In this document: positions 21,500 to 32,499 of the stretch, one piece after another
Numbering within the stretch: position 1 is the stretch's first letter
Layout of the letters: each line of letters starts with the position of its first letter
NCBI GenBank assembly: GCA_018296165.2
Contig: JACKQL020000022.1
Location: 682,001 to 746,000 of the forward strand
Length of the DNA: 64,000 nt
DNA from: Termitomyces sp. T153
Taxonomy: Eukaryota; Basidiomycota; Agaricomycetes; Agaricales; Lyophyllaceae
Direction: 5' to 3'
Translations under genes and position numbers: made by a program
The notes under the pieces: model-generated
What the model saw: only the letters and a program-made list of their open reading frames with translations
Database searches by the model: none
What the model was told of the DNA's origin: nothing

Positions 21500-24030
21500 C
21501 CCCATTCTTAATGTCTGCTTACAGCCCCATGTACATTCCTGCTGGCTACCTAACTGATGTTTATAGCTAGCCAGTCCCTGAAAACTACTATGCCATGTTC
21601 TATTCAGCCTTACCTGTGGATCACTATGCTCCCTGTCACTGGACTCCAGATCAGAACCAGGCCTTCTACACCCCTTCCATCAGTCAGGGAATATCTCTGG
21701 GCTGGCACTGCTCCTTGACATACTCTGCTGATCAAGCCTACCCTTGCATATACCCTAGAGGACTATCTGAGATGTCAACAGCCATGTGGGCACCCCCAGC
21801 TCCACCTAATCCAGCCCTACCTTCTCCTGATGCACTACTACACCTATCTAAACCCCACCATGCCCTCAGGTTCTTCAGAACAGTTTGACAAGTAGTTCCC
21901 CTCTTGGCTTTATGTCTCTGCCCAAGCCCCACCTTTTCCAAGGCAACAATGGGACAAAGCCTATGTCCAGCAGTGCAACAAAGTCCTCCACTCTCTCCAC
22001 CTCTCTTCTTTGAAATTTGAAATTTGCACTCATGCCCTCCTTATCAGCCTTGGGTACTATGACACTTCCAAAACTCAGAAGTATGGGCAGACCACCTCCT
22101 CAACTTCTACAAACATTGTTTGCAGGGCACCTTCCCTGAAAATACACAAGGTACTCTGAAAATTCATGTCAACCTCCATGACAAGCTCTGCACCCTGGGT
22201 GAAGAAATTCATACTAGCCCCAACCCCCACTCATTTGTGGACTCATTGGACTCTGCCCACTCCTTCCATACTAGCCCCAACCCCCACCTATTTGAGGACC
22301 CATTGGACCTCGCCCACTCTTTCCATGTGCAACAAGAAGGACTCATTGAAGTAGGGAATGAAGCTCCAACCCCCATTCTCTGCCAGCAGGAAGAGCTCAA
22401 TGCCTGCCAATGACAACCTCATTTCCCACCACACTCTCTCATACATCAACAAGCCTGAGAACCCCAGTAGAGAACCCACCCCTCACAATGGTGCCCCAGG
22501 ACCTCTCTGAGACAGACCTCCTCATTTTGACCTCCATGCCCTCTATGACAATGCCCCTGTAAATGCACTCCTGCCCCACCAGAGTGCCTCAGCTCCTTCA
22601 TGTCAACCCATGTGCTCTGGAGTGCCTTAACCCCCTTTTCCCAATAACCCTCCCCAACCCCTGCTAATCCCCTTACCCAACCAACCTGCCAACAACAACA
22701 ACTTTGGACTGCCAACCCTCAGAGGACCTTCTCCTCCTTACTAGGCCCTGGGCCCCCCTCTAAGCAATGCTGGGCCACCTCCAGGTGGCAGACCTCCTAA
22801 TAGTGGACCTCCAGACAGATGGAGCCCAGCCATGAACAACTTTCCCCTTCAACATAGCAGCAAGAACAGTTACTATTATTACTACAATGCTGGATCCATG
22901 GGGCCCAGCTATGAAAAACTTTTCTCTTCAACATAGCAGCAAGAACAATTACTATTATTAATACAATGCTAGACCCCTGCTTTGAAGCCAAAACAACCAG
23001 GATGACATGTGTGACACATTGGCCTGGGAAGGAAAGCTCAACATCTAGAAACCTGAACCCTTTACTGGCCATGGCCCCCAGAAATGAAGAACTTTTCTAA
23101 TACAATGTCTGACCATGTTCCAAGCTAAGCCCATTACCTTTCAACTTGAGAGCTCACAGGTGGCCTTTGCTGCCTCATATTTACAGGGCATTGCCTTTGA
23201 CCACTATATGGCACTGCTCTGGTTTGATTCCAACAATCCTGTACTCTCAAACTGGCCTGCTTTCACCCAGGAGTTCTCCAGTAAATTTGGAGTCTTTGAC
23301 ACTGTAGCAGAAGTGGAAGAAAACCTCTTCAACCTCTGGATGCATAACAACAAGCAATTCACAACCTTCATTGTCTGAGTGAGAAGCATATGAAACAGGT
23401 TAGAACTACAATGCTCTCCAGTTTGCCCTCTGCCACACTCTTTCTCAGCAAATCAAAGACATTGTCCATCTTGCACCCAAGCAAACTACATATAATGGTT
23501 ACAAAGCATTCATTACACAGGTCAATCAATGCTATTGGGAAGACTGGAGCAAAAATTCAGCCTGCCAAACTACCTGGAACAACTCTGGCAACACTGACTG
23601 GCAACTTGGTGCATCCAATGGCAACCAACCATTGTTTCTTGCAGCCCCTGCCAACTCTGCACCCTGTTTCCCCCCCAGTTGAGGACTCTCCAGCATTAAT
23701 TGACCCCAGGACCCTGCCCACCTGCCCAAGTCAATGCTGCCAATCTCCACAAGGCTCTGAAACCCCTGAACATTGACCCTAACAATTCCCAGGACCCTGA
23801 CAATGCTCTGGACCCAATTGAAGACCAGGAGGCCCTACATGCAAACAAAATCCAGAACAGGCCTTGGATCAATGTACCAAAGGAGATGCAGGAAAAACAA
23901 TGGAAAGAGGGCACATGTATCTTATGCAGTGAGCAGTGACATTTTATTGGAAGTTGCTTTAAATGCCAGGTAATGGGATGCACTGTATGGACTATCAAAA
24001 ACTGCAACTACTAGTTTATGAAAAACAAGT
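21500..24030 (+). pseudogene. Gypsy B gag (degraded)
   Basis: Colinear with gag of A. Visible parts are a Tyr/Pro-rich start (PVENYYAMFYSALPVD-like at about 21570), a Pro/Asn-rich middle, the capsid core at 23115-23500 (FQAKPITFQLESSQVAFAAS, LSNWPAFTQEFSSKFGVFDT, VAEVEENLFNLWMHNNKQFT) and a zinc knuckle at 23916-23957 (CILCSEQ, a stop, HFIGSC). A tandem duplication of about 78 bp lies at 22804-22965. The core frame is open for 87 codons, better kept than in A. Confidence 0.8.
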
Positions 24031-24199
24031 CAGTGGTTTAGATCTCAGAGACATACTAAATTGTGGATCAGACACCGATGTCTTCTCTGCTCCAGCTGCA
24101 TTCCTCCATGCAATGGTACTTTCTCTGGACACCCTCCCAGCACACCTCCCATTGCACACCACCTATTGCACACCTCCCACACCCTCCTCCTCTGCACCA

Positions 24200-25010
24200 C
24201 CCTCCCCTTCTCTGCCAGCCCTATCTCTACTTTGGTTGATAGTGGCACCACCAACAACTTCATTGATAAATCCCTGGTGGTGCTTGCTCCACAACATTTC
24301 TAGCATTTCCCCACTCCCATCTACCTTAAACTCTTTGATGGCAATTCTACCTCTTCCAGAGACATCACTCATTGTGTGGAAACAACTATGACCTTTGCCA
24401 ACAGATGACAACAGGACTTTTGGCTGCTAGTCACCAAGCTACATGCCTCTGCCCCCCCTCATTCTTGGCTTCTCCTGGCTCATCACCACTAACCTCTGCA
24501 TTGACTGGCCTAGCCTCACCCTTCACCTTGACCAACATAGCCCAACCAACTCCAGACCAGTCCTCTTCAATATCTCACCCCACTCCCAGGGCCCAGAAGA
24601 TATTACTGACATCCCCCAGACCCCCCCATAGTTCTGTTCAAAATCCACACAATTGTTCATCATCAATGTCTGACTTGACAACTCTCCAACAATCCTCTCT
24701 GCCCTTATTGACAGTGGAACCTCCAGCACCTTTGTCAGTCAGCAAACAACTCAACTTTACCTACAACACCCTCAACAAGCCCCTTGAGCTCCAGCTCTTT
24801 GATGGAAGCCCTGCCTCAACTGGAATCACCCAATACCACAGCAGTGCCCTCACCCTTGACAACAATATAAGACTTCAGGTCTGGCTCCTTATCATCCAAC
24901 TTTTAGAGTCAACCCTGATTGTGCTCAGACTCCCCTGCTTAAAGAATGTCAACCCCAACATCAACTGAAAAACCCTCATAATGCAATTCCCAGGCCCCAA
25001 AGCAAGCCTA
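24200..25010 (+). pseudogene. Gypsy B protease region with two tandem retropepsin domains
   Basis: Domain 1 has an intact VDSGT at 24235-24249, NNFIDKSLVVLAPQHF and YLKLFDGNS. Domain 2 has an intact IDSGT at 24707-24721, then LELQLFDGSPASTGITQYH, LLIIQLLESTLIVLRL and NPNINWKTLIMQFPGPKAS. Both active-site triads are kept here, whereas A has DSST in both. The same domain pair in two independent copies argues that the duplication belongs to the family and is not a local accident. Stops lie between and within the domains. Confidence 0.82.
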
Positions 25011-25393
25011 GCAGCTGCCATCCCCCTCCACTTCTAGTCCTCCTTGAACTCCAACATCCCTGACCTCAACTCCAGCAACTCTGGAGCAACTCAAACCCCC
25101 ACAACCCTCAAGGACAACCAAGAAAGGGAGGAAAGCACACCCCCACCCTGGTCACTCTTGAACACCCCCCAACAGCTTCCCCTAACATCCCCAGGAATGA
25201 ATATAAAGGCCTGTGGTACCTCAACCAACAACATCAGACAACTCCAGACAACTCTGCCACAACTCCAGACCCTGCTGCCACCACTCCAACACTCACCCCC
25301 ATTGATCTGGAAGCCCTCAACATCAAAACTATTGGCACCATCCCTTTTGCATGCATCCTACAAGACAGCACCCCTGCCCATCAACTACAAATC

Positions 25394-26750
25394 ATGCTGT
25401 CCTTACTAGAAGAACACTTATGTGCAGGAACTACCCCATTGGAACAAAAAACAGAGGAAAGAATCCTACATAAAGTAGTTCCCCCAAAGTACCATGAATT
25501 TGCTGACATGTTCTCTGAAGGAAGTGCAAAGGAACTCCCCCCACACCAATCTTATGATCACAAGATTTATCTCAAAGAAGGCACCTCTGCCTCATTTGGC
25601 AAGATCTACAACATGTCTGAAATGAAACTCTGGGCTCTGAAGGACTACCTCAATGATATGCTTGGCAAAGGTTTCATATGCTCCTTGATCTCCACTGCCA
25701 GAGCTTTGGTCCTGTTTGCCAAGAAGAAAGATGGGTCTTTCTGACTCTGCATTGACTACCAGGGAGTCAACAAAGTCACAAAAAAGAACTGGTATCCCCT
25801 CTCCTTGATTGGAGATCTTGTTGACCACTGCAGTGCCAAGATCTACACCAAAATAGACCTCCACTCTAGCTACAACAATGTCTGGATTGCTCCAGAGCAT
25901 GAATGGAAGACTGCCTTTCACACCTGCTATATCTAGTGATGCCTTTTTGGATGACTAACTCCTCTGCCACTTTTATGAACAATATCTTCCACAACATGAA
26001 CAACATTTTTGTTATTGTGTACTTGGACAACATCCTGGTCTACTTGAACTTGCTGGAGGAACATCCAGAGCACATCTGTGTCCTAGAATGACTCTGGACA
26101 TACCACCTCTATGCCAAACCCAACAAATGCTCCTTTCACACCATGGAGGTTGAATACCTTGGAATTATCATCACTCCAGATGGAGTACACATGGACTCAG
26201 CCAAGGTTGAGGCCATCCTCAACTGGCCCCTGTCTCAGAATGTCAAGGAGGTACAGTCTTTTCTGGGGTTTGCTAATTTCTATTGCCAGTTCATTGACAA
26301 CTACTCTGGAATCACAAAACCCCTCAACTAACTCACCCAAAAGGACACCCCTTGAGACTAGAATAGCAAGTGCCAAAGTGTCTTTACCCTCCTCAAAAAA
26401 ACCTTCACTTCCACTCCAATTCTTTACCATTTTGACCCTACCCTGTGCATTGTACTTAAATGCAATGCCTCCAATTATTCCATTGCTGGAATACTCTCCC
26501 AAATGGACCCTGGCAGTAAGGACCTCTGCCCCATTGCTTTTTACACCTGTTCGATGATCCCCATGGAACTCAACTACAATATCTACAACAAAGAGCTCCT
26601 TGCTATCATCAAAGCCTTCTGGCAGTGGAGAGCCCACTGGCAGTGGAGAGCCCACCTTAAAGGAGCCCCACATTGTATTCAAGTCTATTTCAACCACAAC
26701 AACTTCCAATACTTCACCACCACCAAGCAACTTAGCTACTAACAAGCTTG
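25394..26750 (+). pseudogene. Gypsy B RT and RNase H
   Basis: An open frame at 25394-25744 reads PPKYHEFADMFSEGSAKELP, ASFGKIYNMSEMKLWALKDY and LFAKKKDGSF, then a stop. RT continues with PLSLIGDLVDHCSAKIYTKI, TNSSATFMNNIF and the catalytic box YLDN (26020-26031). The next blocks are VEYLGIIITPDGVHMD and VQSFLGFANFYCQFIDNYSG. RNase H reads PIAFYTCSMIPMELNYNI and NKELLAIIKAFWQW. A short tandem duplication (GGCAGTGGAGAGCCCACT-like, 18 bp) lies at 26622-26657. The blocks in order identify a Gypsy pol; YLDN and stops make it inactive. Confidence 0.85.
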
Positions 26751-26919
26751 CTGGTCTGAGACCCTCTCCAAGTACAACTTCACCATTCACTACTGCCCTG
26801 GTTGACTTGGGCACAAAACCCAATGCCCTTACCTGAAGGCCTGATTTTCACCCAAAAAAGTTATTTGAGGCTAAGTGGAACATGTTTAACCATTGAGTGG
26901 TAATCCCCCCTGAACACCT

Positions 26920-28110
26920 TCATACTGTGCTAATTATGAATGAAGAAGAAATCCTCCATCAAATACAAAATGCACCTCTGTGCACCTTCTTTGCTTAGCA
27001 TGACCCCCAAAACCACCCCACTGACAAGTCAGCAACCAACTCACCCTTCATACTATCTCTGGACCATTGACTCCTACTCTGGGAAAGTCAAATCTACAAT
27101 TTAGACTACAAGTCTATTCACCTTAACATACTCCAGCAGCACCACAATTACAGACTTTGGGGACACCCAGAAATTTGTAAGACTGTCCAGCTCATTTCCA
27201 AGACTTATTTTTGGCCAGGAATTAAGAAGAATGTCATGTAATACATATGGGCCTGCAAACTATGCTTCTGGGCCAGAGTACTCTGCCACTGCCCCTATGG
27301 CCTACTGAAGCCCCTCCCCATTGGTTACTGCTCCTGGTCCTTGATCTCAATGGACTACATTGTTGAATTCCTCAAGTCTGAAGGCTTTGATGCAATCTTT
27401 ATGGTCATTTGCCAACTCATCAAACAAGCATTATTTATCCCCTGCTGCACCACCAATAATGCTCTGGAGTTTGTTAAGCTATTCCTTCAACATGTATTCT
27501 CCAAGCATGGACTCCTAGATGACATCATCTCTGACTATTGCCCAAAAAGTTGCTGAAGACCTCCAGTCCCTCCACCAGTTCCTCCAGGACAAAATCAACA
27601 CTGCCAACCAAGCCTATTCCAAGCACACTGACATCCAACATGACCCCACCCCCAACTGAACCCCTGGAACTCTGGTATGGCTCAACCAACACAGCCTCAA
27701 GACCTGGAGACCCTCTGTCAAGCTTGACCACAAGCAGCTTGGCCTCCTCAAAATCCTCTGGAAAGTCTCAACCCACACTTATAAGCTTGACATACCTCTG
27801 GGCCTGAAAGGCCTCCACCTGGTCTTCTACATCTCCTCAAGAAGTATCCTCCAGACCCCTTCCCCAGACAATGCCCCAGCCAACCACTCCCCATCAAAGT
27901 TGAGGACAAATACCACTACAAAGTTGACCACATCCTTGACTCCCACCTTAGCCATGATTGACCCCACTACTTGGTCTGTTGAAAGGGCTATAAACCTGAA
28001 GACAACACCTGGGAATGCCCAAAAAAACCTCTCTGATGCCCCTGACAAGCTCTGGGACTTCCACCAATGACACCCCACCAAGCTCCAGGACCCCTGGGAC
28101 TAACTGACAC
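26920..28110 (+). pseudogene. Gypsy B integrase (core-deleted) and chromodomain
   Basis: Zinc-binding part: QQHHNYRLWGHPEICKTVQL then ACKLCFWARVL. Core start: LISMDYIVEFLKSEGFDAIF and QLIKQALFIPCCTTNNALEF. It reaches DDIISDYCPK (second Asp) and then jumps to VAEDLQSLHQFLQDKINTAN, past the Glu of the triad. The C-terminal part and a chromodomain ([11 protein letters not shown], then YLVC, a stop, KGYKPEDNTWE) follow up to about 28060. A carries a different, larger deletion in the same domain. Confidence 0.78.
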
Positions 28111-28329
28111 AGATGACATTAGTGGGCATAACTCCTGCCTCTGGATTGACTAGAGATTCATCTCCCACTAGGAACCCCCTATATGTTCTATTTCTCTCCC
28201 ATTTCACAGAATCTGAATCTCAGTGTTTTCATAACAGAAGTCCAAGAATCAAAGATTATGAATAGGCTACAGTACAATATGTTATGTAAGAGACTATGCA
28301 TAGATCCAAAGCAAACAAGAATAACAAGG

Positions 28330-29930
28330 AAGTCCAGACCACCTCACTCCCTCCCCTCCTCTGGAACCTCCATCACCCTCTCCCTGACCAAATCCACTTT
28401 CATCTGCACCACAACCATCACTAGGAGCCCCAAATAGTTGAGCAGGGGCTCTCTCACATCAGTGGTGACCTTCCATCATGCCCTGGGGTCACCACATTCC
28501 TCTGCTGGTGCTCTGCCAACAACCACTCCATCTGCCCAACTCCCTGCTCCAGCTCCAGAGGAAGATCTCTGGGCATTCATGCCAGCCTATCCTGAATTGA
28601 CACATAAGTGGCAAATGCTCTGTCTAGGAGGATCCAGTGCTATCAGAGCCAGTCTGTCAACTCACACCAGTATAGCCAGAATGGGTAGAAACAGAAGACA
28701 AACCCTTACACATCATCCCCTCCACTTCAAAGCCACCTTGTTAGCCAACCACTCTTTGCACCTTCTCCCTGCTTCCACCAGCACCTGGAATACTCCCACT
28801 TCAAGCACTGCCCATGCCTCCAGCTGCTCCAACTGTTCCTGCAACCCCTGACCTCTAATGACTACTTGGCAGCCACCCACATAGCAGTGTCTTAGTCCCA
28901 CTGCACTGTATCTCTGTCCCACCATGCCATGTCCCTGTCCCTTCACATTGTGTCCTGGTCCTCCCCCACCCTCCAGAGTTCCTCCTTGCAGATCTCCAGC
29001 ATCCTCATCAACCCCTCTACTTGGCAATGCAAGAAAGTCTCAGTGATGGACAAGGCTGACTTCAGAGCCTCCCCAGACTGCCCCACCAGGGCTCCCAACC
29101 CCAGGAAGTACATGTGGGGCCCAGAAGGGCCTGCCATGAACCCATCACCCTAGGGCCTCTTGCTGAGCCTGGCCTCTGGGGACAGAGACACTCTCTGCTT
29201 GCCCTTATTGCATGCCACTAGGGCCACCTCTCTCCAAGGGCTCCCAACCCCAGGAAGTACATGTGGGGCCCAGAAGGGCCTGCCATGAACCCCTCACCCT
29301 AGGGCCTCTTGCTGAGCCTGGCCTCTGGGGACAGAGACACTCTCTGCTTGCCCTTATTGCATGCCACCAGGGCCCCCTCTCTCCACCCTCCTTGCAGGGG
29401 TCCAACCTTCTCCACCAGTCACTCCATGCCCTCTCTGTCCTCTACCTCAGACTCCTGGCCTGACACCTTGCTCCTCCAACCCTCACCTAGCTGCACTGCC
29501 ACCCAGCCCAGGTCCCAACCCTGCTCTGCCACAGTACAGGCCACATACCAACTTAGCAAAACAGAGCACTTTTTGTGCCTCATCTAGCATGGGAGGCACA
29601 CTGACATATCCCAGCAGGAACCCTGCACTGGGGCCTCAAAACTCACAACACTCCCTGTGCTGGGTCAGAGAGTGCACTAGGCAGCCAATCAGCCAGAGTA
29701 CAGAATGACATCCTCAACAACCTACTGGAGCTTCTGCCTGACACCACCCCAAGGTTGGGGGCCTCTACAGCCTCCCAACTGCCTCCATGAACTTCTCTGG
29801 CATCACCTCCACTTGTGCATCTGCTGCACCTCTATGACAACTTGCACCCTCCCCAGCCCCAGACTCAGCCTTGATGTATGTGTTGGTGGCACCAGGGTGC
29901 CCTGTGCTGACTGCCTTGGACCCTGACCCT
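28330..29930 (-). pseudogene. Antisense ORF of Gypsy B with Zn2Cys6-like cluster
   Basis: Minus-strand counterpart of the antisense ORF in A. Near 29570-29680 it has the cluster: first half CTL(C)TQHRECCEF, with a one-base deletion, and second half VCLPC, a stop, MRHKKCSVLLSW. It is followed by WYVACTVAEQGWDLGW, VACNKGKQRVSLSPEARL, CKEWLANKVALKW (open at 28713-29027) and a C-terminal end like VMVVVQMKVDLVREGV. A 149-bp direct tandem duplication (29091-29239 and 29240-29388) repeats the KGKQR segment. Conservation of protein-level features on this strand in two diverged copies is the evidence that the antisense ORF is real. Confidence 0.62.
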
Positions 29931-29945
29931 TTGAATGGCTTGTTA

Positions 29946-31629
29946 CCAAGACTTTTTCTAGTAGTCTTTCCACTCTCAGCAGATTCTCAGACTACTATTG
30001 CAACTTCAGCACATTGCTACATGGCTTCTAGCCAACAGAAAGCTCTACAGGAATGAGGAACATCACCTCTTCCAGCAGGGTATCCTAACATTGTCATGGT
30101 CTAAAATTATCTGCTGCCTTGGGATCACCATGCTTAACCACCACTCCAATAACTGTCAGGGGACCACTATGGCCAGATCCCTAGATTGTTTCCTTGATTC
30201 CAAGCCTGCTGCTCATTGTAGACCTCCCCATCCTTGGGCCACAAGTACTTTTGACCAAGGGCTATCTTTTGGTTATATTTGTATGTGGTCACATGCTGAG
30301 AGTCTGGAGATTGAAGCCATTTACAATGGATTTACACTTTTTGATTGAACTCTGAATTTGGTTTTTTTCCAGAAGCTCTAGAGTAAATTTTCTGAACACT
30401 GCTGAAGGAAAAGTTGTGCTGCCCTCTAGCACCATGATTCCTAACTACTTTGACAAGCACTTGTACATGCAATGCATTGGTGAATGACACCAATGCAACC
30501 AAGAACAACTTGCTACAGGATGCTTGACAGGCAACACTAACTCAGACACAGAACAGGCTCCACATCAAACTTTAATCCATGAAGTTTTGCACTTGGTCAG
30601 TAATGGACCTAGGCCCCTTTCTTGCAAAGAACACATTGAGTTGCCCAGAGAGGGAACCAATGGCTTTGCAATTTCCTGATGTCTTTGAAGGTGGAGAAAT
30701 TCTGTGTGCTAAAGGTTATTACCCAGCACTACAGTCTGCTCCAGCTCCAGCTGCTACTAATTCTGCTCCTTCTACTTCTAGCACTCCTGCCAGTGACAAA
30801 GCACCAGAACCAGCCCCTCATCCTGCCACCTCTGCTCCAACTGTTAGTAATAGCAACTCTCAGCCATCTTTGCACCCATTCTCTGGTATACCAAATTGCT
30901 ATGTCCTACCTATCACTCATAAGTTGACCACTCCTGACAAGTGCCAAGATGGTGCTTACTAAACCATGCCCCTGTTTTATGACATTGAACAGACTAAAGC
31001 AGTTTTTGATCACATCCTTCAAACCAAGGTCACAGTCTCAGTTGGTGAATTATGTTCACTCTCATCAGATATCTGCAATCAGTTTTGCAACACTGTCACC
31101 CCCAAGTGCAACCAACATTTCCACTGCCAAAAAAACTTCTGAACACAACACTTACATTGAAGAAATCCTGCTAACATTTGGTTACCATGATGCCAGTCTA
31201 GTACTCAGCTTTTGGCCCAGAACATGAGAAATGGTTGCCCAGTAAGGAGCTAGAGAATAACATGGCCCTCAGCATCTGGTTGGCAGGAAATGGTTTGGAT
31301 TAATGTTCTTTTTTCCTTCACCATGTCTCTGGTGCTGGTAGCTTTTCCCACTGGATTTTTGATGCACACATTTGTTTTTATTTGTACCTTGTGACTCTTT
31401 GTCTTCTCTTTCCTGGTTTCATTTTTTTTGGTGGGGAGGGGTGTAATCCCATTGCATTGCTACAATTGCTACTTATGGACAGATGAGTAATGAATGCTTG
31501 ACAGAACCTTGATTCCTGATAGACATTTGCCAAACTCACAAGTAGACTACTTACTTTCCTTTCCCTTCCATTCCACTAGTCTCTGCTTGTCTGTAGACCT
31601 TTTTCTCAATCTCTCAAATTAACAGTATG
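29946..31629 (+). pseudogene. Decayed Gypsy-like gag/pre-protease remnant
   Basis: Not alignable with A or B. Frames show NRKLYRNEEHHLFQQGI (about 30010-30070), a Gly/Ala/Pro/Ser-rich segment at 30720-30880 and YDIEQTKAVFDHILQTKVTV then VGELCSLSSDICNQF (about 30975-31080). The latter resembles the region before the protease in basidiomycete Gypsy elements of the type seen in E. It is probably a fragment of another plus-strand Gypsy element; the family assignment is tentative. The last 350 bp (31270-31629) have no recognisable content. Confidence 0.35.
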
Positions 31630-31962
31630 TGTTGAACACCTATTGTGCCACTGGAAAGCTTGCACATTGTTCATCATCACATCTCCCTTCCACACTTTCA
31701 TTATCATCACTTATCATTGTTCTATTGTTCATCATGACCCTATTCCTACATCCCATGCATATTGATACAAACTCTCACTGTACAATACCCTCAGTAATTT
31801 ATACTAGACTAAGAGTGAGTTCTTACTTCTACATTGTCATTCACTTGTTTACTCATATTGTACCCAATTGAAATTGCTCTTATTGGGTATGGTATGCTAA
31901 TACCAGTCATTTATACTAGACTGAGTGCTCTTGTTAAGTGCTTTTGACTTAGAGTTCTAACA
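31630..31962 (+). repeat. Solo LTR of a Copia family (333 bp)
   Basis: Starts TGTTGAACAC and ends TTCTAACA. Its middle repeats the pyrimidine-tract plus CTAGACT(A/G)AG-GTGAGT pattern of the Copia LTRs at 31981 and 37204, but it is diverged. Flanks are GTATG (31625-31629) and GCATG (31963-31967), a five-base TSD with one transition. No internal region is attached. It lies only 18 bp from the next Copia LTR. Confidence 0.62.
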
Positions 31963-31980
31963 GCATGGTCTTGTTCTGTC

Positions 31981-32325
31981 TGTTGGATGGTCATGGACAC
32001 ATGCACACACCCACTGTGTTGGGCCAGGCATGCTCTTCACAATATGTCGAGCCCAGGCACCATTATTATCACATTGAGGACAAAGCACCATTGTATACTG
32101 CACATATATATTTGGACTCTCCTAGATAGCACCCTCAGTCACTTCTACTGGACTGAGGGTGAGTAGTTTACACCTATCATACTCACAGAATTACTGACTG
32201 TACCATAGTATCAAACTTACATTGATCAAATAGGTACAGTCTAATACAGTCACTTCTACTAGACTGAGGTATCAAACTTACATTGATCAAATAGATCTCA
32301 CTCAGTTATACACCTGGATCTAACA
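31981..32325 (+). repeat. Copia-1 5' LTR
   Basis: 345 bp, TGTTGGATGG to GGATCTAACA. It contains TATATATTTGG and a repeated block ACTTACATTGATCAAATAG. Pairs with 37204-37536. Confidence 0.93.
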
Positions 32326-32335
32326 GGTTATGGGC
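32326..32335 (+). other. Half-tRNA(iMet) primer-binding site
   Basis: GGTTATGGGC directly abuts the LTR. It is complementary to the anticodon-loop side of initiator tRNA-Met, the site used when a 5' half-molecule of this tRNA serves as primer, as known for Drosophila copia. It is not complementary to the tRNA 3' end. A second Copia element in this window has GGTTATGAGC in the same position. Confidence 0.65.
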
Positions 32336-32499
32336 AATTGCTGCTCAATGACTCTCTGAAGTGTTGAACATTTGAATCTGGGATTCAGATAAACCTCAAT
32401 GATCTATTGTCTACATGCATTGCATTACATACTTTAACCTCTTTGTCTCTCAGCAACCTCTTGTCTCCCCTGTCTCTTAAAAGTCTCTTGACAACAGAC

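Larger units (their letters stand above)
3758..29945 (+). mobile_element. Gypsy chromovirus B, outermost element of the nest
   Basis: B is the oldest layer. Its 5' LTR is split: the left part is 3758-4517, then Gypsy A (with its duplicated CTTGC) intervenes, and the LTR resumes at 21229 and ends at 21478. Its internal region then runs gag, two retropepsins, RT, RNase H, integrase remnant, chromodomain and an antisense ORF, colinear with element A. No 3' LTR is found; similarity to A's 3' region fades near 29945, so B is truncated. The base pairs before the LTR are TAGAC (3753-3757), but without a 3' end no TSD can be shown. All genes carry multiple stops. The continuity of the LTR across A is the key evidence for the nesting order. 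Confidence 0.85.

Noticed and set aside
30720..30900. Ala/Pro/Ser-rich frame as a possible cell-wall protein gene
   Set aside because: No signal peptide, CpG-free composition like the surrounding repeats, and a following segment that resembles a Gypsy pre-protease region.
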